This document shows, one piece after another, positions 1 to 8,596 of a stretch of DNA of 49,239 nucleotides. The stretch is taken from positions 1 to 49,239 of the forward strand of contig JAHDGM010000019.1 in the NCBI GenBank assembly GCA_020627655.1. Reading direction: 5' to 3'. The position numbers were made by a program, and so were the translations under genes. This DNA comes from Hellea sp. GTDB lineage: Bacteria; Pseudomonadota; Alphaproteobacteria; Caulobacterales; Maricaulaceae. The stretch's first letter is position 1, and the number at the start of each line of letters is the position of its first letter. A model generated the notes under the pieces. It did not search any database. It had not been told where the DNA came from and saw only the letters and a list, made by a program, of their open reading frames with translations.

Positions 1-91
1 GCGAGCAGAATTGGAGATTTTCTAGCTATCACTCAAGCCCAGAATGTAGGGTTGGTTTACGTCAAACAAGTTTTTGGGATAGGCTTCAATA

Positions 92-244
92 ATGCCAACA
101 CTTAAACAAGCCCAAAAAGACCCCGAAGCCATGAAGCAATTCATTAAGGAACGTGAGGGTGATGAAATCGAAGAACAAGACTTCGATAAGGTCGTGCAGT
201 CTATGATCTCTGCGGGAACACCGTCAAAAGCTCAGGAAGCATAG
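92..244 (+). CDS. 50-aa acidic small protein carried with the IS1595 transposase
   Basis: The frame starts at ATG 92 and stops at TAG 242-244. The product is short, charged and probably helical: it begins MPTLKQAQKDPEAMKQF and has an acidic middle (EREGDEIEEQD). It has no signal peptide, membrane segment or known catalytic motif. Its last 44 bases overlap the 3' end of the transposase gene on the other strand, so the two genes converge and could form complementary transcripts. No strong Shine-Dalgarno is visible upstream. Its location inside the element suggests an accessory gene of the insertion sequence, perhaps affecting transposition, but that is inference. It could also be a remnant of a host gene cut by the insertion. 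Confidence 0.55.
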   Translation: MPTLKQAQKDPEAMKQFIKEREGDEIEEQDFDKVVQSMISAGTPSKAQEA

Positions 245-1073
245 TCTCAGGACGCTTACGACGATTATAGATAAACTCTGTTTCACCCGCATACTTGCTT
301 AGGTGCTTCTGTGAAACCCATATATGAGTGCCTTTGATCGTGCGTTTTAGGTGCATGAAAAAGCCTTCGACAGAGTTCGTAGACTCGCCTTCTGGCCCGA
401 CATACTGTTTCGCGCTGTGGTCTACACTTTTGTATTTATAATCACGATCATAAGCGAGGCGGTTATACGCTGGCAGTTCATCCGTATGTATTTCAGTGCC
501 TTCTAGGAGATTCTCTTTGATAATCGGGTAAAGCGTTAGGCGTTTGCGGTCTTTGACCACATGCGTCATGACGTTGCCGTCTTCCTCTATCATACCCATA
601 ACGATAGCTTTATCTTTGCCGCCTTTAGCGCCCTTTTTATAGCCGCCAACAAAAGTTTCATCAATCTGTACAATTTTACCTAAGCCGCCTAGAGGGCCAT
701 TACCGTCTACAGCCGCCATATGCTTACGTATTTCATGCCCCATGCGCCAAGCAGTCTTGTAGGTAACACCTAGCTGGCGCTCTAATTCCTTCGCTGACAC
801 GCCATTACGGGACTTTACGAATAGGAATATAGCAAAGAACCATAACTGTAAGGATGTACGAGACTTGGCAAATGGCGTGCCTACGGTAGGGTGAAGATGA
901 TTACCGCACCACTGGCAGGAATAAGCCCGTTCTGCTTTAATTCTATACCACTTTGCAGAGCGCTTACACTTAGGGCACTCATGGCCTTGACCAAAGCGAG
1001 ACTCAAATAAATGCACTAGGCATGTTTCATCATCTGGGAAGCGTTTGAAGAAGGATTGAACGGTCTGTTTCAT
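201..1073 (-). CDS. IS1595-family transposase
   Basis: This 290-residue protein is full length for the family. The N-terminus has a zinc ribbon with C33, C36, C53 and C56, followed by a helix-turn-helix-like region around residues 90-118 (GVSAKELERQLGVTYKTAWR). The C-terminal DDE-type domain shows the expected acidic residues: D138 in QIDET, D198 in HTDE, H219 and E236 in NSVEGFF. These features match the DDE_Tnp_IS1595 family, which moves DNA by cut-and-paste or replicative transposition. All catalytic residues are present and the frame is intact, so the element may be active. The 3' end overlaps the small plus-strand gene at 92-244. Confidence 0.95.
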   Translation of the reverse strand: MKQTVQSFFKRFPDDETCLVHLFESRFGQGHECPKCKRSAKWYRIKAERAYSCQWCGNHLHPTVGTPFAKSRTSLQLWFFAIFLFVKSRNGVSAKELERQLGVTYKTAWRMGHEIRKHMAAVDGNGPLGGLGKIVQIDETFVGGYKKGAKGGKDKAIVMGMIEEDGNVMTHVVKDRKRLTLYPIIKENLLEGTEIHTDELPAYNRLAYDRDYKYKSVDHSAKQYVGPEGESTNSVEGFFMHLKRTIKGTHIWVSQKHLSKYAGETEFIYNRRKRPETMLPELLTVFPQRS

Positions 1074-1132
1074 ACCTATTATATAGATATTGTAGCACCG
1101 TATGTAAAGGGGATAACTACCAAAACTTACTC

Positions 1133-1152
1133 GCTATGCAAAACTGCATAGC
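1133..1152. repeat. Perfect 8-bp inverted repeat next to the IS right end
   Basis: GCTATGCA, a 4-base AAAC loop and TGCATAGC form a perfect hairpin about 11 bases outside the inferred right end of the insertion sequence. Only three T residues follow, so it is a poor intrinsic terminator. It may be a target-site feature favoured by the element, a weak terminator, or part of the 5' region of the small gene at 1227. Confidence 0.5.
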
Positions 1153-1226
1153 TTTGTCGGCGTCTCTGGCGGTTCTCTTTTTGGTCTGAAAATCATACAT
1201 ATAGATCAACAAAACAGGAGACCGAT

Positions 1227-1385
1227 ATGACCACTCATTTTAATGGTCGTGAATTTACAGTTGAAGCCGTTCGGACATTTACGCCGACATTTGAAGGTGC
1301 TCAGTCACGCCGTGATCGTAACATGGCTAGCTTGATTACGCGCCGGAATGCTCGCCGTGATCGCAGGGCGAACCGCGCGATCTAA
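1227..1385 (+). CDS. 52-aa arginine-rich small protein
   Basis: ATG 1227 follows a good Shine-Dalgarno (AACAGGAGACC, about 7 bases upstream), and the frame ends at TAA 1383-1385. The first 25 residues are neutral with several Phe and Thr; the second half is strongly basic, with repeated RR pairs (SRRDR, ITRRNARRDRRANR). There is no signal peptide or membrane segment. The basic tail could bind nucleic acid or be a ribosome-associated peptide, but no family is recognised. The stop codon overlaps that of prmA on the opposite strand by four bases. The insertion sequence ends about 100 bases upstream and may have altered its promoter. Confidence 0.65.
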   Translation: MTTHFNGREFTVEAVRTFTPTFEGAQSRRDRNMASLITRRNARRDRRANRAI

Positions 1386-2269
1386 AGCGTCAATTCACGC
1401 ATAGAACCTAGTAATGAGGTCCATCCTGAAAGGGAGGGGCCTTTTTTCGTGGTGATACCGGCTTCCATGAAGCAGGCCATAACCTTATCGGCTTGCTCAT
1501 CCAGTATTCCAGATAAGATAACGTGCCCGTTTTCTGATAGAGCCGATGCGATGTCAGGGGCAAGTTCCATTAGAGGTCCAGCTAATATATTGGCAAAAAT
1601 CAAATCAAACTTTTGATCTTTCAAGACATCACTTTCAAAACCGTCGGCTGGATAGGTTGAAATAAGGTTTTCGACCGCATTTTGTTTTGCATTGTCAATC
1701 GTGACAGCCACGGCATCCGGGTCAATATCTGTGGCAATGATCGGTGTCGCCAGCGCTTTCGCGGCAGCGATTGCCAGGGTTCCGGCACCGCATCCCAGAT
1801 CCAAGATTTTACTCGGTATTTTTCCGTTTTTCAAAATTTCGTCGAAAATTAACAGGCAGCCTTTTGTCGTGCCGTGATGACCAGTCCCGAATGCTTGGCC
1901 GGCCTCAATATGAATAGGCCAAGGGCAGTTTTCAGGAATGTTGTCAGCATCATGGGCCCCATATACCCAGAAACGCCCGGCCTCGACGGGCGGCAGGCCT
2001 TTTTGGCTGAGCGTAACCCAGTCTTCATCAGGAAGCTGTGTAATAAAGCATTCAAGGTTTTTCGTAACGTCGAGATTAGCCAGTGCCGTTTCAGCGTTTT
2101 CAGCTGTTTGATACAAGGCTTGAAGATGGAACATCCGTCCGTCAGAACTATCTTCAAAAATAGAGACGGCCAATGCTTCAATTTCGGTTTCAAATCCCAG
2201 TGCATCTGCCAGCTCGAAAACTTTAGTCTGAGGCCCGCGAATATAAAGAGCGTGGAGTTGTAAGGTCAC
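1382..2269 (-). CDS. prmA: Ribosomal protein L11 methyltransferase
   Basis: PrmA trimethylates ribosomal protein L11 using S-adenosylmethionine. The 295-residue product has the family-typical GQAFGTGHHGTTKGCL stretch, the SAM-binding motif I LDLGCGAGTLAIAAAK, an acidic loop TDIDPDAV and the NILAGPL motif. It starts with GTG at 2269; the overlapping ATG one base upstream runs straight into a stop. An AAGG lies a few bases before the GTG. It lies 14 bases after the lipoprotein gene at 2284-3657, so it probably ends the uvrD transcript. The assignment is firm. Confidence 0.93.
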   Translation of the reverse strand: MTLQLHALYIRGPQTKVFELADALGFETEIEALAVSIFEDSSDGRMFHLQALYQTAENAETALANLDVTKNLECFITQLPDEDWVTLSQKGLPPVEAGRFWVYGAHDADNIPENCPWPIHIEAGQAFGTGHHGTTKGCLLIFDEILKNGKIPSKILDLGCGAGTLAIAAAKALATPIIATDIDPDAVAVTIDNAKQNAVENLISTYPADGFESDVLKDQKFDLIFANILAGPLMELAPDIASALSENGHVILSGILDEQADKVMACFMEAGITTKKGPSLSGWTSLLGSMRELTL

Positions 2270-2283
2270 ATCAAGCCTTGCAT

Positions 2284-3657
2284 CTAATTTATCTCAGCCA
2301 GAGATTTGGCGAGACAGCTTTCGTCATTTTGCGAGCCGCTTTGTGCGCCGCAGAGCATTAACAAAACAAGCTCCGGTTCAGATACATGTTTGGAATGGGC
2401 CTGTAGAGGGTCGACAAAATCTTTGATCAGTCCGACGATTGGGTCGGCGAATTCAAGGCGTATATCGACAAAGTCAAAGCCAAGAGCATGGCTTAAATTT
2501 TCTCGTGCGCGAAAATCAAATTGTGGGCGCTGTTGACCTTCGGGAACATATTGCTGATTCCAGAGGTTTTCAAAAAATGGATTTATTTCATAGGATAAAA
2601 AGTCGTTTATTTCCGATAAGGCAATGATACGCGGACGAGGCCTATCTTTGTCATATTGGGCGGGCTTAACAGGCGTTGATGACAAGTCGCTCAGCGAAAG
2701 CAAAGCAATCTGATTGGCCATCATATAGATTTCAGTACCGGCAATCATCTTGTCCAGTATTGTACTGCGCTGGTCTGTCATGGCTTCCCGCATCACATCA
2801 AAAGTGATCTTACTGCCCAGACTTTCACTCACAAATGCAAATTGATTGATTTCAGATAAGTTTTGATCTGCCATATTACAGGCCTGATCGGCAGATATCA
2901 TTTTGCCTTGCTGTTTAAAGCTTGTGCCTGCTGCGTCCATGGCTGCAGAGCACATAGCGCCTTTAATAGCATATCGAATTTGCTGCCCAGCCGGGCCAAG
3001 ATACATCACAGCGTCAGAAAAGCCGTAATTGACCATTTCATCTTTGAGGCGGCGATTATACTTACGGCGTAATTGAGTGAGACTTCGTGAGTAACCTAAG
3101 TGATCGTCTTGCCCGACATGAGGATCTTGAAGTCTTTCCCAAAAGATTTCATCCCAGAAAACACGGTAGACGACATATTCAAGATCATCACTGACCTTTA
3201 ATGTCTGACGATCCAGGCAGACCAGTTTATCCAGTTTGAGCTGAACACCGGGAATGACAGTTTCATAAATTACAGGCTGGTCACCTGTCGTAATGTCTAT
3301 TGAGGTGGAAACTCTTTCGGTTTCTCCGTCATTATCTTTTATACCGCATCGGGATTCGAGTATGTTGCCTTCAATCGTAAGGCCATAGGCATTGGCAATG
3401 CCTGCCATAAAGTTCCCGGCAAGGGGATCGTTTTCAGGGTCTTCGGTCCAGCCAATGCCGTGTAAGTAGAAGATGTTGATGCGGTTTTTTCCGTCATTTG
3501 CGACCGAGTTTGCAAGAAACTCTAACCCTTTAAATGATCCATCATCATTAATATCGTCATTAAGACCATTGATTTGCATGATGTTGAGTTTCGTTGGGTT
3601 TGACGAACAGGCCGTTAGGGCCAAAACAGACAAGACAAGTAATAGGAAACGGATCAT
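2284..3657 (-). CDS. Lipoprotein with alpha/beta-hydrolase-like motifs
   Basis: I chose ATG 3657 because it gives a lipoprotein signal (MIRFLLLVLSVLALTAC, lipidated Cys17) and lies one base after the uvrD stop with GGAG upstream; a longer frame starting at 3684 would put nine extra residues before the signal. The mature protein is likely anchored in the outer or inner membrane. Two motifs suggest an alpha/beta hydrolase: IFYLHGIGW resembles an oxyanion-hole HG strand, and FVSESLGSK around S278 resembles a nucleophile elbow with Ser in place of the first Gly. The catalytic acid and His are not obvious. Several Cys (SRCGIK, LVCLDR, QACN) could form disulfides. No substrate can be assigned. Confidence 0.8.
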   Translation of the reverse strand: MIRFLLLVLSVLALTACSSNPTKLNIMQINGLNDDINDDGSFKGLEFLANSVANDGKNRINIFYLHGIGWTEDPENDPLAGNFMAGIANAYGLTIEGNILESRCGIKDNDGETERVSTSIDITTGDQPVIYETVIPGVQLKLDKLVCLDRQTLKVSDDLEYVVYRVFWDEIFWERLQDPHVGQDDHLGYSRSLTQLRRKYNRRLKDEMVNYGFSDAVMYLGPAGQQIRYAIKGAMCSAAMDAAGTSFKQQGKMISADQACNMADQNLSEINQFAFVSESLGSKITFDVMREAMTDQRSTILDKMIAGTEIYMMANQIALLSLSDLSSTPVKPAQYDKDRPRPRIIALSEINDFLSYEINPFFENLWNQQYVPEGQQRPQFDFRARENLSHALGFDFVDIRLEFADPIVGLIKDFVDPLQAHSKHVSEPELVLLMLCGAQSGSQNDESCLAKSLAEIN

Positions 3658-3658
3658 C

Positions 3659-5974
3659 TCAGACTTTCTCCACAAAACTATCAATTACTTTTTTCTCACC
3701 GGCTTTTTCAAACGCTACGGTTAGCTTGCTCCCGTCGGCGGATTGAATTGTGCCATAGCCGAATTTTTGATGAAATATACGTTCGCCCACAGCAAAATCT
3801 GACTGTTTTTGAGGCGCATTACGCCGCCGGGCAGAACCGTCAATGACAGGGGCGCTTTGTTTGTTTCGTTGGTAGCGCTGCCATCCCGGGGAACTCCGAT
3901 TTCGATCAAAACTTGAGACGAAACTTTCGGATACTTCTTCGGCAAAGGCGCGGTGATCATAATATCCCGTATCGGATTCAGCTGTCACATGTTGAGGCGG
4001 CAACTCATCGATGAAACGCGATGGGATGCTGGATTGCCAGGATCCATAAACTTGCCGATTGGCGGCAAAATATATTTTGGCTTTCTCGCGGGCGCGGGTC
4101 AGGCCGACATAGGCAAGACGTCGTTCTTCTTCCAGTCCGGCCAGACCGTTTTCGTCAAGGGATTTTTGCGATGGGAAGACGCCTTCTTCCCATCCTGGTA
4201 GAAAGACCAGTGGAAACTCCAGGCCTTTTGCGGCGTGAAGTGTCATTAATGACACTTCATCTTCTTGAGGTCCTGACTCGATATCCAGAACCAGAGAAAC
4301 GTGCTCAAGATAGCCTTCAAGCGTATCAAATTCGCTGATAGCCTGCATAAGTTCTTTAAGGTTTTCGAGACGCCCTTGGGACTTGGCGTCCTTATTGTCA
4401 CGCCACATCTGCGTGTATCCGGACTCATCCAAAATACGCTCGGCGAGATCCACTGGATTAAGCGCTTTTGCATCATTTCGCCAGCGCTGAAGATCGAGCG
4501 TAAAGGCTTTGAGAGCCTGGCGGGCTTTACCGCGTATCTCATCTGTTTTCACCAATTCTTGCGTGGTTCGCTCAAGACTTTTACTCATGGCGCGAGAGGC
4601 CATTTGGAGTTTCTGTATGGTGGTTTGTCCAATGCCGCGTTTGGGAACATTGACTACGCGTTCAAAGGCGAGATCATCGGTCTCGGATATAACAAGGCGA
4701 AGGTAAGCATGGGCGTCGCGAATTTCCTGCCGTTCGAAAAAGCGAGGTCCGCCAATGACGCGATATGGCAGGCCAAGCGCTATAAATCTTTCTTCAAAGG
4801 CTCGCATTTGCCGTGACGCGCGGACAAGAACCGCAATGTGATTGTAATCACGCCCCCGGCTTTTCCAATTTTCAATTTCATTGGATATCAACCGTGCTTC
4901 AGCAGGGGCGTCCCAAACGCCTGTTACCGTGACGAGTTCACCGCCGTCATCTTCAGTCCATAATGTTTTACCCAGGCGGTCCTGGTTGGCTGAAATAAGA
5001 CCAGAAGCAGCACCTAAGATATTGCCGCTGGAGCGATAATTTCGCTCTAATTTCACAACCTTTGCACCGGGGAAATCTTTTTCAAACCGTAGTATGTTAT
5101 CGACTTCAGCGCCGCGCCATCCATAGATTGATTGATCATCATCGCCGACAACGCAGAGATTACCGGTTCCTTGGGCTAGAAGCCTGAGCCAGAGATATTG
5201 GCAGACATTTGTATCTTGATACTCATCCACTAGGATATATCGAAACTTTTGGTGATATTTTGCCAACACGTCAGGATATTTTGTAAAAATAGTAATATTG
5301 TGAAGGAGTAAGTCCCCAAAATCACAAGCATTTAAGGTTTTGAGACGCCCTTGGTAGATTGCGTAAAGCTTGCCCCCTTTACCTTCGGCGAAGCGGAAAC
5401 TTTCCTTGGCTGTAATTTTGTCAGGCGTTAGGCCCTTATTCTTCCAATTGTCGATTAGCGTGGCCAGATATCGCGGCGTCCATCGTTTTTCGTCAATATC
5501 TTCGCTTTTGATGATTTGTTTAAGTAGGCGGATCTGATCATCAGTATCTAAAATGGTAAAGCTTGATTTCAAATCGACCAGTTCAGCATGAATGCGGAGT
5601 ATTTTTGCAGCAATAGAGTGGAAAGTTCCAAGCCATGGCAGGCCTTCGACTGTCTGTCCAATCAGGTCGCTTACGCGCTCGCGCATTTCTCTAGCGGCTT
5701 TGTTGGTAAACGTCACTGACAGGATTTGTGATGAATAGGCCAGGCCGCCTGCTAAAATATGGGCCAGGCGGCAAGTCAAAACCCTTGTTTTGCCTGTTCC
5801 GGCACCTGCGAGAACCAAAACAGGGCCTTCTGTTGTCAGTACGGCGTCCTTTTGCTCTGGATTTAAGCCGCTTAGATAGTCGTTTTGTTCCGTCCGCATA
5901 GGCATAGCCTGCGCGGATAGAGGGCCGCGCGCAGGTGGCGGCGGGGCCGGACGGAAGGAATCAGGGCTAGACAT
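3659..5974 (-). CDS. uvrD: UvrD/PcrA-type ATP-dependent DNA helicase
   Basis: This is a superfamily 1A 3'-5' helicase that acts in nucleotide excision and mismatch repair. The 771 residues show Walker A AGAGTGKT (56-63), the VDEYQDTN box, GDDDQSIYGWRGA, ERNYRSS, TLHAAKGLEFP and YVGLTRARE, i.e. all helicase motifs in order. The C-terminal GERIFHQKFGYGTI segment is the Tudor-like domain found in PcrA/UvrD, which contacts RNA polymerase. The N-terminus has a Pro-rich leader of about 30 residues. It heads a minus-strand unit with the lipoprotein (1-base gap) and prmA. UvrD normally removes the UvrBC-incised oligonucleotide, which is notable because uvrB in this window is frameshifted. Confidence 0.95.
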   Translation of the reverse strand: MSSPDSFRPAPPPPARGPLSAQAMPMRTEQNDYLSGLNPEQKDAVLTTEGPVLVLAGAGTGKTRVLTCRLAHILAGGLAYSSQILSVTFTNKAAREMRERVSDLIGQTVEGLPWLGTFHSIAAKILRIHAELVDLKSSFTILDTDDQIRLLKQIIKSEDIDEKRWTPRYLATLIDNWKNKGLTPDKITAKESFRFAEGKGGKLYAIYQGRLKTLNACDFGDLLLHNITIFTKYPDVLAKYHQKFRYILVDEYQDTNVCQYLWLRLLAQGTGNLCVVGDDDQSIYGWRGAEVDNILRFEKDFPGAKVVKLERNYRSSGNILGAASGLISANQDRLGKTLWTEDDGGELVTVTGVWDAPAEARLISNEIENWKSRGRDYNHIAVLVRASRQMRAFEERFIALGLPYRVIGGPRFFERQEIRDAHAYLRLVISETDDLAFERVVNVPKRGIGQTTIQKLQMASRAMSKSLERTTQELVKTDEIRGKARQALKAFTLDLQRWRNDAKALNPVDLAERILDESGYTQMWRDNKDAKSQGRLENLKELMQAISEFDTLEGYLEHVSLVLDIESGPQEDEVSLMTLHAAKGLEFPLVFLPGWEEGVFPSQKSLDENGLAGLEEERRLAYVGLTRAREKAKIYFAANRQVYGSWQSSIPSRFIDELPPQHVTAESDTGYYDHRAFAEEVSESFVSSFDRNRSSPGWQRYQRNKQSAPVIDGSARRRNAPQKQSDFAVGERIFHQKFGYGTIQSADGSKLTVAFEKAGEKKVIDSFVEKV

Positions 5975-6162
5975 AGGGTGAACATAACGCTCTGGGGCGG
6001 GATTGCTAGGCGTGTCATAGATAAGAATTTTGGGAAAGATTAAAATACGGACAGAATGCGGTTAAAAGGGTTAGATTTGTATTCCGTTCATCTTATTTGT
6101 AGTAGGAACTTTTAAAACAAGCCGTTATGTTGCTTATATCTAACCAGAATACGGGATTGACT

Positions 6163-8586
6163 ATGATGTCCAACTTCAAGACTTATCTTCTCTCAGCGGC
6201 GTGTCTCAGCCTAGCAGCTTGCGGGGGCGGGAGTTCCGGATCTAGCGGAGGTGGCGGCACCAATACAGACCTAACTGCGCCAACTGTGTCATTTTCGCCA
6301 AATACTTTATCAGTGCAAGGCGGCGCAACTGGAAGCTCCACACTAAGCGCATCGGATAATGTAGGTGTGACATCTAATACTGTGTCCTGTACCAATGGCG
6401 GCTCATTTACCAACAATACTTTTACCGCCCCTGATGTTGCTGTGGATACCACAAGTGTTTGTACTGCAACAGCTAGAGATGCAGCAGGGAACAGCTCAAC
6501 AGCAACTCTTACAGTGAGTATAACACCTGCGCCCGATACGATTGCGCCAACTGTTACAATTTCGCCTGATACATTCACTCTATTCTCTCTTGGAGAAACT
6601 GTGATAAGTTGGACGATAACTGATAACCGGGCCGGGTATACTATTAATCCAGTGACGTGTGACAATGGTGGGACTTATGACAATGGTACATTCACAGCGC
6701 CCGCTGTAACGGTAGAAACCGTAACGGTATGTACATTATCGGCGACTGACCAGGCTGGCAATGTCGGTAGTGATACATTTACAGTAACAGTTCAGCCGGA
6801 CACAGAAGCTCCTGTGGTTAGCTTTAATCCTACAACACTTACACTTAACTCGGGCGAGACAGCAGGGCTGGCCGTCACTGCGACGGATAATGATCGCATA
6901 GTTTCTGGTCCTGATGTAACCTGTACTGACGGCAATCATACTGGAGATCAGTTTACTGCGCCGGTGACTCAAACAGATACTACAATAACTTGTACGGCTA
7001 CGGCTACTGATCCGGCAGGACTACAAGGAACGGCAAACATTACGATTAACGTGGTTGGCGTGACTACTCCCACAAGCGTTACGGTTAGCGGCAAAATCAC
7101 ATTCGATCATGTGCCGTTTAATACGACGACAAACGGCCTGAATTACAATGGTATAACTCAAAAACCTGCCCGCGGCGTTACGGTTGAAGCAGTGACGTCA
7201 GCAGGCGCGGCTCTGAGCCCCGCTGTAACGGGCGTAACAGATGCCAATGGAGATTATTCACTTCAATTACCTCTAAATACAGATGTTCGTATTAGGGCGC
7301 GGGCTGAAATGGTGTCGACAACTGGTACCATGTGGGACGTGAAGGTGGTCGATAACACCAGCAGTGATGCCCTTTATACTATGCAGGGTAGTGTATTTAA
7401 TACAGGTACCGCTAATGTTGGACGCAGCTTAAACGCCGCGTCGGGTTGGGGAACAACCAGCTATACAGGCACGCGTGTGGCTGGTCCATTTGCCATCCTA
7501 AATCCAATCTATGACGCCTTGCAAAAGGTCGCCGCAGCGGACACAACGGCAAACCTGCCTGCGATGACATTTAACTGGAGTCCTAACAACACGACGGCCA
7601 GTGGCAATCTTACAACCGGTGCTATTGGAACGTCATTTTATTCTAATGGTAAAGTTTACATTCTTGGCGATGATGACAATGATACAGATGAGTATGACGA
7701 CCATGTTGTTGTTCATGAATGGGGACATTATTTTGAAGACAAAATGTCCAGGTCAGATTCTATAGGCGGCGCGCATAGCGGCGGTGACAAACTTGATCCG
7801 CGCGTGGCATTTGGCGAAGGGTTTGGTAATGCCCTATCTGGCATGATCTTAGATGATCCGTTTTATCGGGATAGTCGCGGGTCACAGCAATCACAAGGTT
7901 TTGCTATTAATGTTGAGAGTAACTCGACGATAAATGAAGGCTGGTTTAATGAAAGCTCGGTGCAATCTATCTTATATGATATTTATGATAGCGCTGCAGA
8001 TGGAAGCGATAATATAAGCGCCGGTTTCGGTCCAATTTATAATGTTCTTGTTTCAGATGCTTATAAAAATACGCCATATTTTACTACCATTTTCCATTTT
8101 GCATCTGAGTATAAGACGGCAAATACAGGTGATGTGGCGGGCGTAGATGCTTTGCTGACAGCTCAGACAATAAATGGAACAGGAGCAACCGGTACTGGTG
8201 AGACCAATAGCGGTGGTGTGTCAAACGCTTTACCGCTCTATAAAACTATTACGGTTGGAACACCGCTGAATATATGTTCATTGGATGACTCAGGTACTTA
8301 TAACAAGCTAGGTGTGCGTAACTTCCTGGTTTTCGCGCCCACAACGACAGCGTCATACACGCTGACAATGACGCGCGCTGCCGGTGTGACGGCAAGTTTG
8401 GATCCTGATTTTGTTATTTATAATAAAGGTTCTCAAGTTGCCTCTGCGGGATCTGGTGTCGCCAATAGCGAAACAATCACGCGGACGCTGCAATCAGGGG
8501 AGACCTATTTAATTGATGCGTCCGAATATAATAATGTTCAAGGCACGAATGGCGATTACTGCTTTGACTTTACGATAAGCAATTAA
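6163..8586 (+). CDS. Secreted multidomain zinc metallopeptidase lipoprotein
   Basis: I start at ATG 6163 (MMSNFKTYLLSAACLSLAAC, lipidated Cys20, then a Gly/Ser linker) because it places the lipoprotein signal at the N-terminus; an upstream ATG at 6127 would add 12 residues. Three Ig-like repeats of about 85-90 residues follow, each with a pair of Cys and an APxVxxxP opening. Next is a carboxypeptidase-regulatory-like domain (VSGKITF... DANGDYSLQLP). The catalytic part has HEWGHYFE (H518, E519, H522) and a downstream GEGFGNAL with E552 as likely third zinc ligand, as in gluzincins. The C-terminal ~100 residues resemble a pre-peptidase C-terminal (PPC) beta domain. It probably cleaves extracellular protein. 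The neighbour at 8597 is likely co-transcribed. Confidence 0.85.
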   Translation: MMSNFKTYLLSAACLSLAACGGGSSGSSGGGGTNTDLTAPTVSFSPNTLSVQGGATGSSTLSASDNVGVTSNTVSCTNGGSFTNNTFTAPDVAVDTTSVCTATARDAAGNSSTATLTVSITPAPDTIAPTVTISPDTFTLFSLGETVISWTITDNRAGYTINPVTCDNGGTYDNGTFTAPAVTVETVTVCTLSATDQAGNVGSDTFTVTVQPDTEAPVVSFNPTTLTLNSGETAGLAVTATDNDRIVSGPDVTCTDGNHTGDQFTAPVTQTDTTITCTATATDPAGLQGTANITINVVGVTTPTSVTVSGKITFDHVPFNTTTNGLNYNGITQKPARGVTVEAVTSAGAALSPAVTGVTDANGDYSLQLPLNTDVRIRARAEMVSTTGTMWDVKVVDNTSSDALYTMQGSVFNTGTANVGRSLNAASGWGTTSYTGTRVAGPFAILNPIYDALQKVAAADTTANLPAMTFNWSPNNTTASGNLTTGAIGTSFYSNGKVYILGDDDNDTDEYDDHVVVHEWGHYFEDKMSRSDSIGGAHSGGDKLDPRVAFGEGFGNALSGMILDDPFYRDSRGSQQSQGFAINVESNSTINEGWFNESSVQSILYDIYDSAADGSDNISAGFGPIYNVLVSDAYKNTPYFTTIFHFASEYKTANTGDVAGVDALLTAQTINGTGATGTGETNSGGVSNALPLYKTITVGTPLNICSLDDSGTYNKLGVRNFLVFAPTTTASYTLTMTRAAGVTASLDPDFVIYNKGSQVASAGSGVANSETITRTLQSGETYLIDASEYNNVQGTNGDYCFDFTISN

Positions 8587-8596
8587 GGAGTATTTT

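Larger units (their letters stand above)
50..1121 (-). mobile_element. IS1595-family insertion sequence (ends approximate)
   Basis: The element is defined by the intact IS1595-type transposase at 201-1073 and the small convergent gene at 92-244. The right end is probably near 1121: read on the minus strand, the sequence begins GGTAGTTATCCCC and runs into the transposase start, as expected for a terminal repeat. The left end is unclear; a weakly similar GGTTGGTTTAC starts at 50. I could not see a convincing 8-bp target duplication, so the left border may be degenerate or outside the window. An open frame without a start runs from 1 to 105 and is not recognised. Family membership is firm; the borders are inferred. 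Confidence 0.6.

Noticed and set aside
1-105. Open frame without a start at the window's left edge
   Set aside because: Only 34 codons are visible and no family is recognised; it may be chance or the end of a gene outside the window.
4301-4816. 171-codon plus-strand frame inside uvrD
   Set aside because: It is antisense to conserved helicase motifs and has no independent support.
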